A stretch of DNA of 64,000 nt from positions 168,093 to 232,092 of the forward strand of contig NZ_LGIC01000090.1 in the NCBI RefSeq assembly GCF_001294535.1, read 5' to 3'. Below, in pieces: positions 34,646-42,880 of the stretch (position 1 is its first letter; each line of letters starts with the position of its first letter). The position numbers and the translations under genes are program-made. This DNA is from Cypionkella psychrotolerans. GTDB taxonomy: Bacteria; Pseudomonadota; Alphaproteobacteria; Rhodobacterales; Rhodobacteraceae. The notes beneath the pieces were generated by a model. The model had not been told where the DNA came from. It did no database searches and saw nothing but the letters and a program-made list of their open reading frames with translations.

Positions 34646-36136
34646 GTGAGGAATTTGCAGTTGCGTGTCATTGTGTTGCTTTGCCTTTTGATGCTGACTT
34701 TTGGCCTGCGCAATGCTGACGCGCAGGTGTTAAATCAGACAGAATTCGATGCCCGCCTGCTCAGCTTTCAGGAAAAGCGCATCGTGCAAGCGGCGCTGGC
34801 GTTTTCTGGGGATTACAACGGGTTGTTAGATGGGGCTTGGGGTAAGGCGAGTCAAAGATCGCTAGAACGTTACACATTGCGGCATCTGAACACAGTCAAA
34901 CCTGCTTTCGCCGATTTGCATGACCTGTTGCAGGCGTTTGAGGTAGAGCGCCGAGTTAATGGTTGGCGGATCGTTTACACAGAAAGCTCTGGCATATCTT
35001 CCGCCTTTCCTGACAGGTTGTTGTCGCCCGATGCTGCGCATGAATCCGCATATACCAGTGCGTGGATTTCTGCGGACGGACGCTTTAGCCTTGTGCTTGC
35101 CTATGGCGCGCTGAATGAAGCCCTGACCTATCACGACTACGCCTATAGCCATGCGCGTGCAGGAACCCAGCCCTATCAAAGCATTAAACCGGGGCGCATT
35201 GTCACCTCTAGCGATTTGTCGAACGGAATCTTCGACTATGTGCGGTCAGACGACATCGGCGCGATCTACATGACATTTTCGATTTTGGCGGGCGCAGAAC
35301 ACGCCGGACGGGTGGCGCTGATGAGCGGAAGTATCCAGCGCGGGCGCAGCACTGATTTGACATTGCCATCAGATGGCGTGCTGGCGGCTGTGTTGCGCCC
35401 TGCTCCCACGCCCAGCATCGCGAAGGCACCGTCTATAGCAGAGCAGCCTTTTGCCGCAGCATCGTCACCCAGCCCGGCCCTAAGTGAAGCCGAGCCAAAT
35501 GAGTCAGCGCCAGCCGGAACACCCACGGGCTCTGGCACCGGGTTTTACATCAACAACACTGATCTGGTGACGGCGGCGCATGTGGTTGCGGGCTGCGCAG
35601 CGCTAAAACTGGCAGATGGCAGTGTCTTGCAGGTGTTGGCAGAGGATGACGCGTTGGACCTTGCGGCGCTGACCAGCACGCGGCGGTCGGCGGTTTGGCT
35701 TGGCGTCGGCGCAAGTGTTACGCCAAAGCTGGGCGAGACGGTGATGGCGCTGGGCTATCCGTATCTGGGCAATCTTGGCCAAGGCCTGACCGCAACCAAT
35801 GGCAATATCAGCGCGCTGCAAGGCATTGATGGCAGCAAAGACCGCATTATGATTTCGGCCCCGGTGCAGCCGGGCAATTCGGGTGGGCCATTGATAAATT
35901 CCGCAGGTGGCGTGGTCGGCGTGGTAGTGTCGCGCGTCAATGATATGAAAATCTTGGAGTCAACCGGAACGCTGCCGCAGAATATGAACTTCGCGGTGTC
36001 GGTACAGCCGTTGAACGGGTTTCTTAGCGGCGCCGGAGTGATGTTTCCGCGCAGCAATACCCAGCCGATTGATCTTGGCGCAGGCATCCCCGATCAGATC
36101 ACGGCGGCGGTGGTGCCGATTTATTGCTATCAGTAG
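34646..36136 (+). CDS. Exported trypsin-like serine protease with peptidoglycan-binding-like domain
   Basis: A 496-residue protein with an N-terminal signal peptide. Residues about 40-80 (QEKRIVQAALAFSGDYNGLLDGAWGKASQ in part) resemble a PG-binding-1 repeat. A middle domain (about 90-235) is not recognised. A Pro/Ala/Ser-rich linker leads to a trypsin-like domain (about 285-465) with all three catalytic residues in context: TAAHVV, DALDLAALT, and PGNSGGPL. It should act in the periplasm or outside. The GTG at 34646 or a TTG three codons later could be the start. Codon choice looks less GC-biased than in neighbours. Confidence 0.85.
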   Translation: MRNLQLRVIVLLCLLMLTFGLRNADAQVLNQTEFDARLLSFQEKRIVQAALAFSGDYNGLLDGAWGKASQRSLERYTLRHLNTVKPAFADLHDLLQAFEVERRVNGWRIVYTESSGISSAFPDRLLSPDAAHESAYTSAWISADGRFSLVLAYGALNEALTYHDYAYSHARAGTQPYQSIKPGRIVTSSDLSNGIFDYVRSDDIGAIYMTFSILAGAEHAGRVALMSGSIQRGRSTDLTLPSDGVLAAVLRPAPTPSIAKAPSIAEQPFAAASSPSPALSEAEPNESAPAGTPTGSGTGFYINNTDLVTAAHVVAGCAALKLADGSVLQVLAEDDALDLAALTSTRRSAVWLGVGASVTPKLGETVMALGYPYLGNLGQGLTATNGNISALQGIDGSKDRIMISAPVQPGNSGGPLINSAGGVVGVVVSRVNDMKILESTGTLPQNMNFAVSVQPLNGFLSGAGVMFPRSNTQPIDLGAGIPDQITAAVVPIYCYQ

Positions 36137-36224
36137 CGGCGGGCGGCTTGGCGGGTGAGGCTATCTGTCTCAGCCTGTGTATCCTGCAATGGAGGTATGG
36201 TGTTTTCAAAGCGAGGTTCCCTCC

Positions 36225-36695
36225 ATGCAGCTTCCCGCCCATGCGCAACTGATCGGCCCTCGGGCAACGTTGGTTTATCTGGATAGCCAGAACGTCACCC
36301 TGCCCGCGCCGATCACGGCGCTTGAGGCTTGGCGGTTGGCGATGGCGAAGCCTCTGCCGGGGATGCGGTTGGCATTCTGGCTGCGGGATGCGATCTCGGC
36401 GCGGTTTGGGGTCGCGCGGATTGGCGGGTTTTCCGGGGCTGTGGTGGGTGCGCCCCAGGTGGGCGACCATCTCGATTTCTTTCTGATCGAGCATATCGAT
36501 GATCAGGTGTTGTCGCTGACCGCGCGGGATCGGCATTTGGATGTGATGACTTGTGTGACGGTGGAGGGGACGCAACTGGCGATCACCGCTTCGGTGGTCA
36601 CGCATAACTGGTTTGGGCGGCTATATATGATTCCTGTCGCCCCTGCACATCGGTTGATCGTTTGGGCGATGTTGCGGCGGTTGCGGCAAGCGTGA
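36225..36695 (+). CDS. DUF2867-family protein
   Basis: A 156-residue soluble protein matching the pattern of DUF2867: an N-terminal domain, then VGDHLDFFLIEHIDDQVLSLTARDRHLDVMTCVTV and the C-terminal NWFGRLYMIPVAPAHRLIVWAMLRR. The family function is not known. ATG 36225 is preceded by GAGG at seven nt; an in-frame ATG at 36189 would add 12 residues. It lies 88 nt downstream of the protease gene on the same strand. Confidence 0.82.
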   Translation: MQLPAHAQLIGPRATLVYLDSQNVTLPAPITALEAWRLAMAKPLPGMRLAFWLRDAISARFGVARIGGFSGAVVGAPQVGDHLDFFLIEHIDDQVLSLTARDRHLDVMTCVTVEGTQLAITASVVTHNWFGRLYMIPVAPAHRLIVWAMLRRLRQA

Positions 36696-36718
36696 CAGCT
36701 CTGCGCTGACTGCATTTC

Positions 36719-36761
36719 GCAGTTGCAGCATTGTGCCCTTTGCAGTTGCAGCATTTTGCCC
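36719..36761 (+). repeat. Two 20-nt TGC-rich direct repeats
   Basis: GCAGTTGCAGCATTNTGCCC occurs at 36719-36738 and 36742-36761 with one mismatch and a 23-bp period, about two helical turns. TATATT at 36763 may be a -10 box. The arrangement looks like paired regulator sites overlapping the promoter of the next gene. Confidence 0.65.
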
Positions 36762-36795
36762 TATATTCGATGCGGGAGGACAAAAGGAGCACGCT

Positions 36796-36972
36796 ATGAG
36801 CCGCAATCTGTCTGTCCCCGCTTTTGCATCCAGTTTGGTCATCCAGCCGATCGCCGCTATCCGCGCCGCACAGGAGGCTGATGCTTATTTCAAAGCCACT
36901 CCGCTGCCCCGCCCGACAGCCGCACCAAGCCTCAGCCCGCTTGAGGCAATGTATGCGTATTATTCGGATTGA
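36796..36972 (+). CDS. Small protein of unknown function
   Basis: A 58-residue protein with AGGAG six nt before its ATG. The sequence has no signal peptide, membrane segment or cysteine. It contains an amphipathic-looking stretch (VIQPIAAIRAAQEADAYF) followed by a Pro-rich middle and a Tyr-rich end (LEAMYAYYSD). I do not recognise the family. The promoter region carries tandem TGC-rich repeats, so expression is probably under specific control. Confidence 0.7.
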   Translation: MSRNLSVPAFASSLVIQPIAAIRAAQEADAYFKATPLPRPTAAPSLSPLEAMYAYYSD

Positions 36973-37023
36973 GCCTGCTTATTCGGGATAGGCCTGCGCG
37001 CGACACCCGGTCGCAGCACGGAG

Positions 37024-37058
37024 CCCGCCGGGTTTGATTCATGTCAACGTCCGGCGGG
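37024..37058 (+). promoter_or_regulatory. FNR-type box in the loop of an 8-bp inverted repeat
   Basis: TTGATTCATGTCAA at 37034-37047 fits the FNR/FnrL consensus TTGAT-N4-ATCAA with one change. It is flanked by CCCGCCGG (37024-37031) and CCGGCGGG (37051-37058). The site is about 60 nt upstream of the ompW-like gene, suggesting oxygen control. Confidence 0.65.
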
Positions 37059-37099
37059 GCTTCGGGGCAGAAAGTGATGCCGCACCCTAATTTGCGGAA

Positions 37100-37699
37100 A
37101 TGAACATGAAAATCACCCTTCTCGCCGTTCTTGCCACCGCTGCCTTGGCAGCCCCTGCTGCGGCGCAATCTGCGGGCGATATGACGCTTGGCCTTGGTGT
37201 CGCGCTTGTCTCGCCGAAAAGCGATAACGGCGCTCTGGCAGGTGCGGCGGCTACCGTGAACGACAGCGCCCAGCCCTCGATCACCTTCGAGTATTTCCTG
37301 CGCGACAATCTGGGGATTGAGGTTCTGGGCGCACTGCCCTTCAAGCACTCGATCTACCTGAACGGCGGTTTTGCGGGCGAGACCAAGCAACAGCCGCCGA
37401 CGATCTCGCTGAACTACCACATCCCGACCGGCAGCAAGTTCACGCCGTTTGTCGGGCTTGGGGTGAATTACACCAAGTTCTTTGACACCAGCTCGCCCTT
37501 GGGGGATCTGAAGATCGACGACAGCTTTGGCGTGGCGGCGCATCTGGGCGCGGATTATGCGCTGAGCGACAAGGCGGCGCTGCGGTTTGATCTGCGCTAT
37601 GCCAAGATCGAAAGCGACGTGAGCTTGAATGGCGCGGGGATCGGCAAGGTGGAGATTGATCCGCTGGTGACGGGGATTTCCTATATCATCAAGTTCTGA
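37100..37699 (+). CDS. OmpW-family outer-membrane protein
   Basis: A 199-residue outer-membrane beta-barrel protein. A clean signal peptide ends at AAPAAAQ, then the OmpW pattern follows: TLGLGVALVSPKSDN, FEYFLRDNLGIEVLGALPFKH, PPTISLNYHIP, FTPFVGLGVNYTKF, FGVAAHLGADYAL, and a C-terminal aromatic (ISYIIKF). It probably conducts small hydrophobic molecules. Either of two ATGs two codons apart (37100, 37106) could be used. An FNR-type site lies upstream; ompW genes in enterobacteria are also oxygen-regulated. Confidence 0.93.
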   Translation: MNMKITLLAVLATAALAAPAAAQSAGDMTLGLGVALVSPKSDNGALAGAAATVNDSAQPSITFEYFLRDNLGIEVLGALPFKHSIYLNGGFAGETKQQPPTISLNYHIPTGSKFTPFVGLGVNYTKFFDTSSPLGDLKIDDSFGVAAHLGADYALSDKAALRFDLRYAKIESDVSLNGAGIGKVEIDPLVTGISYIIKF

Positions 37700-37789
37700 T
37701 TGAGCTCTGGGGTGCAAAACGCCTGATTTGCGCCCCAATTCCAGCAAAGTTCGGTGGCCCTTTGCGACAGTAGTTGTGTCGGGGGTGAT

Positions 37790-38416
37790 ATGTCGAAGCT
37801 GGTAAGATGGACTGCGGCGGGCCTCGCCGTTTTGGCTCTTTGCTGGTGGGCCTATTATCCGCAGGCGAAAGCGGCTCCCTTGTTGGCATACGGCGGTGGC
37901 ACGTCCATCCTGAATATCACCCCGCTGCCCGAGGATCTGAGGCCAAGCCAAGAGGCTGTCAGAGTCAGCTATCAATCTTTTCTCAACCAACGCTTTTTTG
38001 CCGCCTTCGCGATTGGCTCCGAAGGCCGCTATGGCTGGGTTGGCGGTCGTCACAGTCGCGAAATCGCGCATTTCGGGGCACTTGAGCGCTGTGGGACGGG
38101 GTGTGTGATCTTTCTGGAAAACCTGCCCAATCACTACCAACCCGATCTGGCTGGACGCAGCGTTGCGCAAAAAGTGGTGGACAAGTTGGATTTGACGCCA
38201 GAAGCCGCTGTCCAACCGCGATATTATGCCTTGGCCGCGAATGGCGCCTGGGCGATAGAAGGACAGCAGGACGAAGGCCGTTTAGCGACGTGGAGTGTGG
38301 TGCAACGCTGTAATAATTTTGCGTATCCCGATCGGCTGATCCCTGTTCTGGTCAACGGTTGTGCTTTGTTTTATGGCTCGATTTCGGTCGCTCCTGAGAA
38401 AAGCAGCACTGACTGA
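37790..38416 (+). CDS. Exported protein with two DUF4189-like repeats
   Basis: A 208-residue protein with an N-terminal hydrophobic signal or anchor (LAVLALCWWAYYPQAKA). The mature part holds two similar units: FFAAFAIGSEGRYGW followed by ALERCGTGCVIF, and YYALAANGAWAIEG followed by VVQRCNNF and VNGCALFY. The unit, an aromatic-rich strand, a helix and two Cys, is reminiscent of DUF4189, whose cysteines would form a disulphide. This family link is inferred. GGGGG precedes the ATG at 37790. Confidence 0.72.
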   Translation: MSKLVRWTAAGLAVLALCWWAYYPQAKAAPLLAYGGGTSILNITPLPEDLRPSQEAVRVSYQSFLNQRFFAAFAIGSEGRYGWVGGRHSREIAHFGALERCGTGCVIFLENLPNHYQPDLAGRSVAQKVVDKLDLTPEAAVQPRYYALAANGAWAIEGQQDEGRLATWSVVQRCNNFAYPDRLIPVLVNGCALFYGSISVAPEKSSTD

Positions 38417-38498
38417 ACGGGATATCTAGAATCATTCCAATCCTTGACTTTCCCGGATGAAGCGCGCATATCCGAGTGGAATAGTCGGAGAAAAGATC

Positions 38499-39056
38499 AT
38501 GTTCATCCAGACCGAATCCACCCCGAACCCGGCGACGCTGAAGTTCCTGCCGGGGCAAGCTGTGCTGGAGATGGGCACCGCTGATTTCCCGAGCCTTGAG
38601 GCTGGGCAAAAGTCGCCGCTGGCGAAGCGGATTTTTGCGACCGGGCAAGTCACCGGCGTGTTCTTTGGCACCGATTTCATCACCGTGACCAAAGCCGAAG
38701 CCGCCGATTGGCAGCATATCAAGCCCGCGATTTTGGGCGCGATCATGGAGCATTTCCAATCCGGTGCGGCGGTGATGGAAGGCGAAAGCCAAGCGGCACA
38801 TGCCAGCCATGACGGGCCAGATGGCGATATCGTCAAGCAAATCAAAGAGTTGCTGGACACCCGCGTACGGCCCGCGGTGGCACAGGATGGCGGCGACATC
38901 ACCTTCCACGGTTTTGATCGCGGCGTGGTCTATCTGCATATGAAGGGCGCTTGCGCGGGCTGCCCGTCTTCGACCCTGACGCTGAAGATGGGGATCGAGA
39001 ACCTGCTGCGGCATTACATCCCGGAAGTGCTTGAGGTGCGTCCGGTTGCGGCCTGA
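38499..39056 (+). CDS. Nfu-type iron-sulfur cluster carrier
   Basis: A 185-residue protein with an N-terminal Nfu_N domain (FIQTESTPNPATLKFLPG, about 1-90) and a C-terminal NifU-like domain with the cluster-binding CAGC in HMKGACAGCPSSTLTLK. It transfers Fe-S clusters to target proteins in the cytosol. The ATG at 38499 has GGAG upstream. tsaB begins inside its last codons. Confidence 0.95.
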   Translation: MFIQTESTPNPATLKFLPGQAVLEMGTADFPSLEAGQKSPLAKRIFATGQVTGVFFGTDFITVTKAEAADWQHIKPAILGAIMEHFQSGAAVMEGESQAAHASHDGPDGDIVKQIKELLDTRVRPAVAQDGGDITFHGFDRGVVYLHMKGACAGCPSSTLTLKMGIENLLRHYIPEVLEVRPVAA

Positions 39057-39672
39057 TCTGATTTTGGCATTCGACACATCGGCGGCGCATTGCGCCGCCG
39101 CTTTGTTATTGGGCAGCCAAAATGATGGGCGGGTCTGGTTGAAAACCGAGGCGATGGAGAAGGGGCAGGCTGAACGGCTGATGCCTTTGATCTCGGACTT
39201 ACTGGCTGAGGCTGGGGTGGTTTTGGCCGATGTTACCGCGATTGGCGTTGGCACCGGGCCGGGGAACTTTACCGGCGTGCGGATTGCGGTGGCGGCGGCA
39301 CGGGGGCTGGCTTTGGGCTTGGGCGTGCCAGCGATTGGGGTGACTCGGTTGGAGGCTTTGGCTTACGCCCTGCCGCGCCCGGTGACGGTGATCGAGGATG
39401 CGCGGCGCGGTGAGGCCTATGTGCAGCGGTTTGAGATTGACGGGCCGGGGGTGGCGCGGATTGTGGCGGCTGAGGCTTTGGGCGCGGTTGAGGGGGCGGT
39501 GGCGGGCCAAGATGGTTTACACAGCCTGCCGATTGCCGAGGCGATTGCGCGGATTGCTTTGGGTCGGTTGGGGACAGTGCAGCCCCGGCCCGCCCCGTTC
39601 TATCTGCGCGGCGCAGATGCGGCACCGCCCTCTGATCCGCCTCCGGTTATTCTTGATCTGGCAGCATCGTGA
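39046..39672 (+). CDS. tsaB: tRNA threonylcarbamoyladenosine protein TsaB
   Basis: Partner of TsaD in transferring the threonylcarbamoyl group to A37 of tRNA. The 208 residues begin RPDLILAFDTSAAHCAAALL, and show GVGTGPGNFTGVRIAVAAARGLALGL, the most conserved TsaB block. TTG 39046 is taken as start; TTG 39031 would add five residues. It overlaps nfu by 11 nt and rimI by four. Confidence 0.93.
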   Translation: MRPDLILAFDTSAAHCAAALLLGSQNDGRVWLKTEAMEKGQAERLMPLISDLLAEAGVVLADVTAIGVGTGPGNFTGVRIAVAAARGLALGLGVPAIGVTRLEALAYALPRPVTVIEDARRGEAYVQRFEIDGPGVARIVAAEALGAVEGAVAGQDGLHSLPIAEAIARIALGRLGTVQPRPAPFYLRGADAAPPSDPPPVILDLAAS

Positions 39673-40094
39673 CGCCAGATCAGATGACCTTTGACGAGAT
39701 GGCGGCAATCCATGCGGCGTGTTTCACCACGCCAAAGCCTTGGTCGGCGGCAGAGATTGCCCGCACTTTGGACAGTGCCTTCGTGTTTGTGCTGACGGAA
39801 CCAAGCGGCTTTCTGATTGGCCGGGTGGTGGCGGGAGAGGCCGAATTGATCACGCTTGCGGTAGACCCCAGCGCGCGCAAGCGGGGCACGGGGGGGCGCT
39901 TGGTGGATGGGTTTTTGGCCGAGGCCAAGGTGCGCGGGGCCGAATCAGTTTTCCTTGAAGTCGCGGCCAATAACCTGCCCGCGCAGAGCCTTTACGCCCG
40001 CAAAGGCTTTGAGCCGAAAGGCAAACGTCGCGGTTATTACCAAACCCCTACGGGTGCGCGGCTGGATGCATTGGTGCTGGCGCGGGCGATTTAG
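39669..40094 (+). CDS. rimI: Ribosomal-protein-S18-alanine N-acetyltransferase type GNAT
   Basis: A 141-residue acetyltransferase. Acetyl-CoA motif: LAVDPSARKRGTGGRLVDGFLAEA; then FLEVAANNLPAQSLYARKGFEPKGKRRGYY, the RimI-like tail. The GTG start overlaps tsaB by four bases, the usual tsaB-rimI pairing, which supports the RimI assignment. Confidence 0.9.
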   Translation: MTPDQMTFDEMAAIHAACFTTPKPWSAAEIARTLDSAFVFVLTEPSGFLIGRVVAGEAELITLAVDPSARKRGTGGRLVDGFLAEAKVRGAESVFLEVAANNLPAQSLYARKGFEPKGKRRGYYQTPTGARLDALVLARAI

Positions 40095-40191
40095 CGACCC
40101 GTTGCCGCCAAATTACTGACCAAATGGTATATTTTTCACCGTCGTCATGCGGTGGCGCTATCTGCTCACGCAAGCGTGCCACAGATTCCTG

Positions 40192-40220
40192 TTGACCCTC
40201 TCGCAAAGCGCTGTCCTAAA
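40192..40220 (+). promoter_or_regulatory. Possible promoter of the BMP/ABC importer operon
   Basis: TTGACC (40192-40197) lies 17 nt before CCTAAA (40215-40220). It is about 90 nt upstream of the substrate-binding gene. The -10 is weak. An ACCA-N2-TGGT palindrome is at 40119-40128. Confidence 0.3.
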
Positions 40221-40310
40221 TCCACCACGACCCGCCGGGACGATGGCCACACTGGCTGCGCCGAGATGGGAAAACAAAAACGCTAACAACACGTAAACCG
40301 GGAGAAAATT

Positions 40311-41306
40311 ATGACCCTGATGAAACACCTGCTGGGTGCAGCAGCGACTTTGGCGCTGACGGGCGGTGCTGCGCTGGCTGAACCTGCGATCATCTTCGAT
40401 CTGGGCGGCAAGTTTGACAAATCGTTCAACGAGGCGGCGTTCAACGGCGCTGAGAAATGGGCGAAAGAAACCGGCGGCACCTATAAAGAGCTGGAAATGC
40501 AGTCGGAAGCCCAGCGCGAGCAGGCTCTGCGGTCTTTGGCCGAAGATGGCGCGAACCCGATCATTATGACCGGCTTTGCCTTTGGCGACGTGCTGAACAC
40601 CGTGGCCCCGGATTTCCCCGATACCAAGTTTGGCATCATCGACATGGTGGTGGACCAGCCGAACGTGAAATCGGTGGTGTTTACCGAGGATCAGGGTTCG
40701 TATCTGGTCGGCATGATGGCCGGTCTGGCGTCGAAAACCAACACCGTCGGCTTCATCGGCGGCATGGATATTCCGCTGATCCGCCGCTTTGGCTGCGGTT
40801 ATGCGCAGGGCGTCAAGGCGGTGAAGCCGGATGCGACGGTTATTCTGAACATGACCGGGACGACTCCGGCGGCGTGGAATGACCCAGTGAAGGGCGCGGA
40901 GTTGGCGAAGGCGCAGATCTCGCAAAAGGCTGACGTGATCTATGCGGCGGCGGGCGGCACCGGCGTTGGGGTTCTGCAAACGGCGGCGGACGAGAAGATC
41001 TTGTCGATCGGCGTCGACAGCAACCAGAACTACATGCATCCGGGGCAAGTGCTGACCTCGATGATGAAGCGGGTCGATAACGCGGTCTATGAAGCGTTCA
41101 AAGAGGGCGAAAACCTGAAGCCCGGCATCAACGTGATGGACCTGAAAGCAGGCGGCGTCGACTACGCGATGGACGAGAACAACAAGGATCTGGTCACACC
41201 AGAGATGAAAGCGGCTGTCGATGCAGCGGCGGAAAAGATCAAATCGGGCGAGTTGGTGGTGCATGATTACATGTCCGACAACACCTGCCCGGCTGGGTCG
41301 TTCTGA
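40311..41306 (+). CDS. BMP-family ABC transporter substrate-binding protein
   Basis: A 331-residue periplasmic binding protein of the BMP/PnrA family, which binds purine nucleosides. A signal peptide ends at GGAALAEP; the mature start IIFDLGGKFDKSFNEAAFNGAEKW is typical, as are TGFAFGDVLN, DQGSYLVGMMAGLAS and GVDSNQNYMHPGQVLTSMMKRVD. GGGAGAAAA lies before the ATG. It is the first gene of an importer operon that ends with purine nucleoside phosphorylase, supporting nucleoside uptake. Confidence 0.95.
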   Translation: MTLMKHLLGAAATLALTGGAALAEPAIIFDLGGKFDKSFNEAAFNGAEKWAKETGGTYKELEMQSEAQREQALRSLAEDGANPIIMTGFAFGDVLNTVAPDFPDTKFGIIDMVVDQPNVKSVVFTEDQGSYLVGMMAGLASKTNTVGFIGGMDIPLIRRFGCGYAQGVKAVKPDATVILNMTGTTPAAWNDPVKGAELAKAQISQKADVIYAAAGGTGVGVLQTAADEKILSIGVDSNQNYMHPGQVLTSMMKRVDNAVYEAFKEGENLKPGINVMDLKAGGVDYAMDENNKDLVTPEMKAAVDAAAEKIKSGELVVHDYMSDNTCPAGSF

Positions 41307-42880
41307 TGGGGGCTACGGCCAATGGGGGGCGGCAGGAAACTGCCGCCCCCTCCCCTTATGCCATTGAGTTGAAAGGCATATCCAAGGCCTTTGGCCCGGT
41401 GCAGGCGAACAAGGATATCAACATAGCGGTGCCACGAGGCACCATTCACGGTATCATTGGTGAGAATGGCGCGGGTAAATCGACGCTGATGTCGATCCTG
41501 TATGGGTTTTACCGCGCCGATGCCGGTGAGATTTATATCAACGGCAAGCTGACCCCGATCCCCGACAGCCAGAGCGCCATTCGCGCCGGTATCGGTATGG
41601 TGTTCCAGCATTTCAAGCTGGTGCAGAATTTCACGGTGCTGGAGAATGTGATCCTTGGGGCCGAGGATGGTCCGATGTTGAACACGTCTCTGGCGAAGGC
41701 GCGCAAGGTTCTTGGGGAATTGTCGCGCGAATATGAGATGGATGTGGACCCGGATGCTTTGATCGAAGACCTGTCGGTCGGACATCAGCAGCGGGTGGAG
41801 ATTTTGAAGGCTTTGTATCGGCAGGCCGATATTCTGATTCTGGATGAGCCGACCGGAGTGTTGACCCCGGATGAGGCTGACCATTTGTTCCGTATTCTGA
41901 ACGGGTTGAAGGAACAGGGCAAGACGATCATTCTGATCACCCACAAGCTGCGCGAGATCATGGAGGCGACGGATAACGTCTCGGTGATGCGGCGTGGGAC
42001 GATGGTGGGGACGGTGAAGACTGCCGAGAGCAGCCCAGAGTCGCTGGCGGAGTTGATGGTGGGGCGGAAGGTTCTGCTGGAGGTCGAGAAGGTTAAGGCC
42101 ACGCCGGGGGCGGTGGTGCTGACTGTCGAAAACCTGCGGGTGAAGGATGATGACGGGGTCGAACGGCTGAAAGGCGTCAGCTTTGAGATCCGCGCGGGTG
42201 AGATTTTGGGTATCGCGGGGGTGGCGGGCAATGGCCAGTCGGAACTGCTGGAGGCTTTGGGTGGCATTGCGCGGGCAACCGGGCGGATCACGCTGAAAGG
42301 GGTAGATTTGCCGCTGGTGGGGTTGGCCGCCAATGGGCAGACACGGCGCGAGGCGGGGATTGCGCATGTGCCGGAGGATCGCCAGCATCTTGGGCTGATC
42401 ATGGATTTCTCGGCTTGGGAAAACGTGGCGTTTGGCTATCACAACGACCCGAAGTATCAGAAGAACGCGCTGTTCATGGATAATGATGCGTTGCGGGCGG
42501 ATACCGAGGCGAAGATGGCGCGCTATGATGTGCGCCCGCCGATTGCGACCTTGGCTGCGAAGAATTTCTCGGGCGGCAATCAGCAAAAGATCGTGGTGGC
42601 GCGCGAGATGGAGCAGAACCCAGACCTTCTGCTGATCGGTCAACCCACGCGCGGGGTGGATATCGGCGCGATTGAGTTCATCCATAAGCAGATCATTGCG
42701 TTGCGCGATGCGGGCAAGGCTATTCTGCTGGTCTCGGTGGAACTGGATGAAATCATGAGCCTTTCCGACCGGATCGCCGTGATGTTTGACGGTCATATCA
42801 TGGGCACGGCGGACCCAGAGACCACGAATGAGCGGGCGTTGGGGTTGTTGATGGCGGGCGTCGCTGGAGACCCGAAATGA
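41306..42880 (+). CDS. ABC transporter ATP-binding protein, double-domain sugar/nucleoside type
   Basis: A 524-residue protein with two nucleotide-binding domains as in RbsA/YufO. The first has a full Walker A GENGAGKST, signature LSVGHQQRVEI and Walker B ILILDEPT. The second has the degenerate Walker A GVAGNGQSE and signature FSGGNQQKI. It energises import with the two permeases downstream. The ATG overlaps the stop of the binding-protein gene by one base (TGATG). Confidence 0.96.
   Translation: MGATANGGRQETAAPSPYAIELKGISKAFGPVQANKDINIAVPRGTIHGIIGENGAGKSTLMSILYGFYRADAGEIYINGKLTPIPDSQSAIRAGIGMVFQHFKLVQNFTVLENVILGAEDGPMLNTSLAKARKVLGELSREYEMDVDPDALIEDLSVGHQQRVEILKALYRQADILILDEPTGVLTPDEADHLFRILNGLKEQGKTIILITHKLREIMEATDNVSVMRRGTMVGTVKTAESSPESLAELMVGRKVLLEVEKVKATPGAVVLTVENLRVKDDDGVERLKGVSFEIRAGEILGIAGVAGNGQSELLEALGGIARATGRITLKGVDLPLVGLAANGQTRREAGIAHVPEDRQHLGLIMDFSAWENVAFGYHNDPKYQKNALFMDNDALRADTEAKMARYDVRPPIATLAAKNFSGGNQQKIVVAREMEQNPDLLLIGQPTRGVDIGAIEFIHKQIIALRDAGKAILLVSVELDEIMSLSDRIAVMFDGHIMGTADPETTNERALGLLMAGVAGDPK

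Noticed and set aside
40158..41264. Long minus-strand frame across the BMP gene
   Set aside because: It is the antisense shadow of a clear substrate-binding protein gene, with His/Arg-rich translation.
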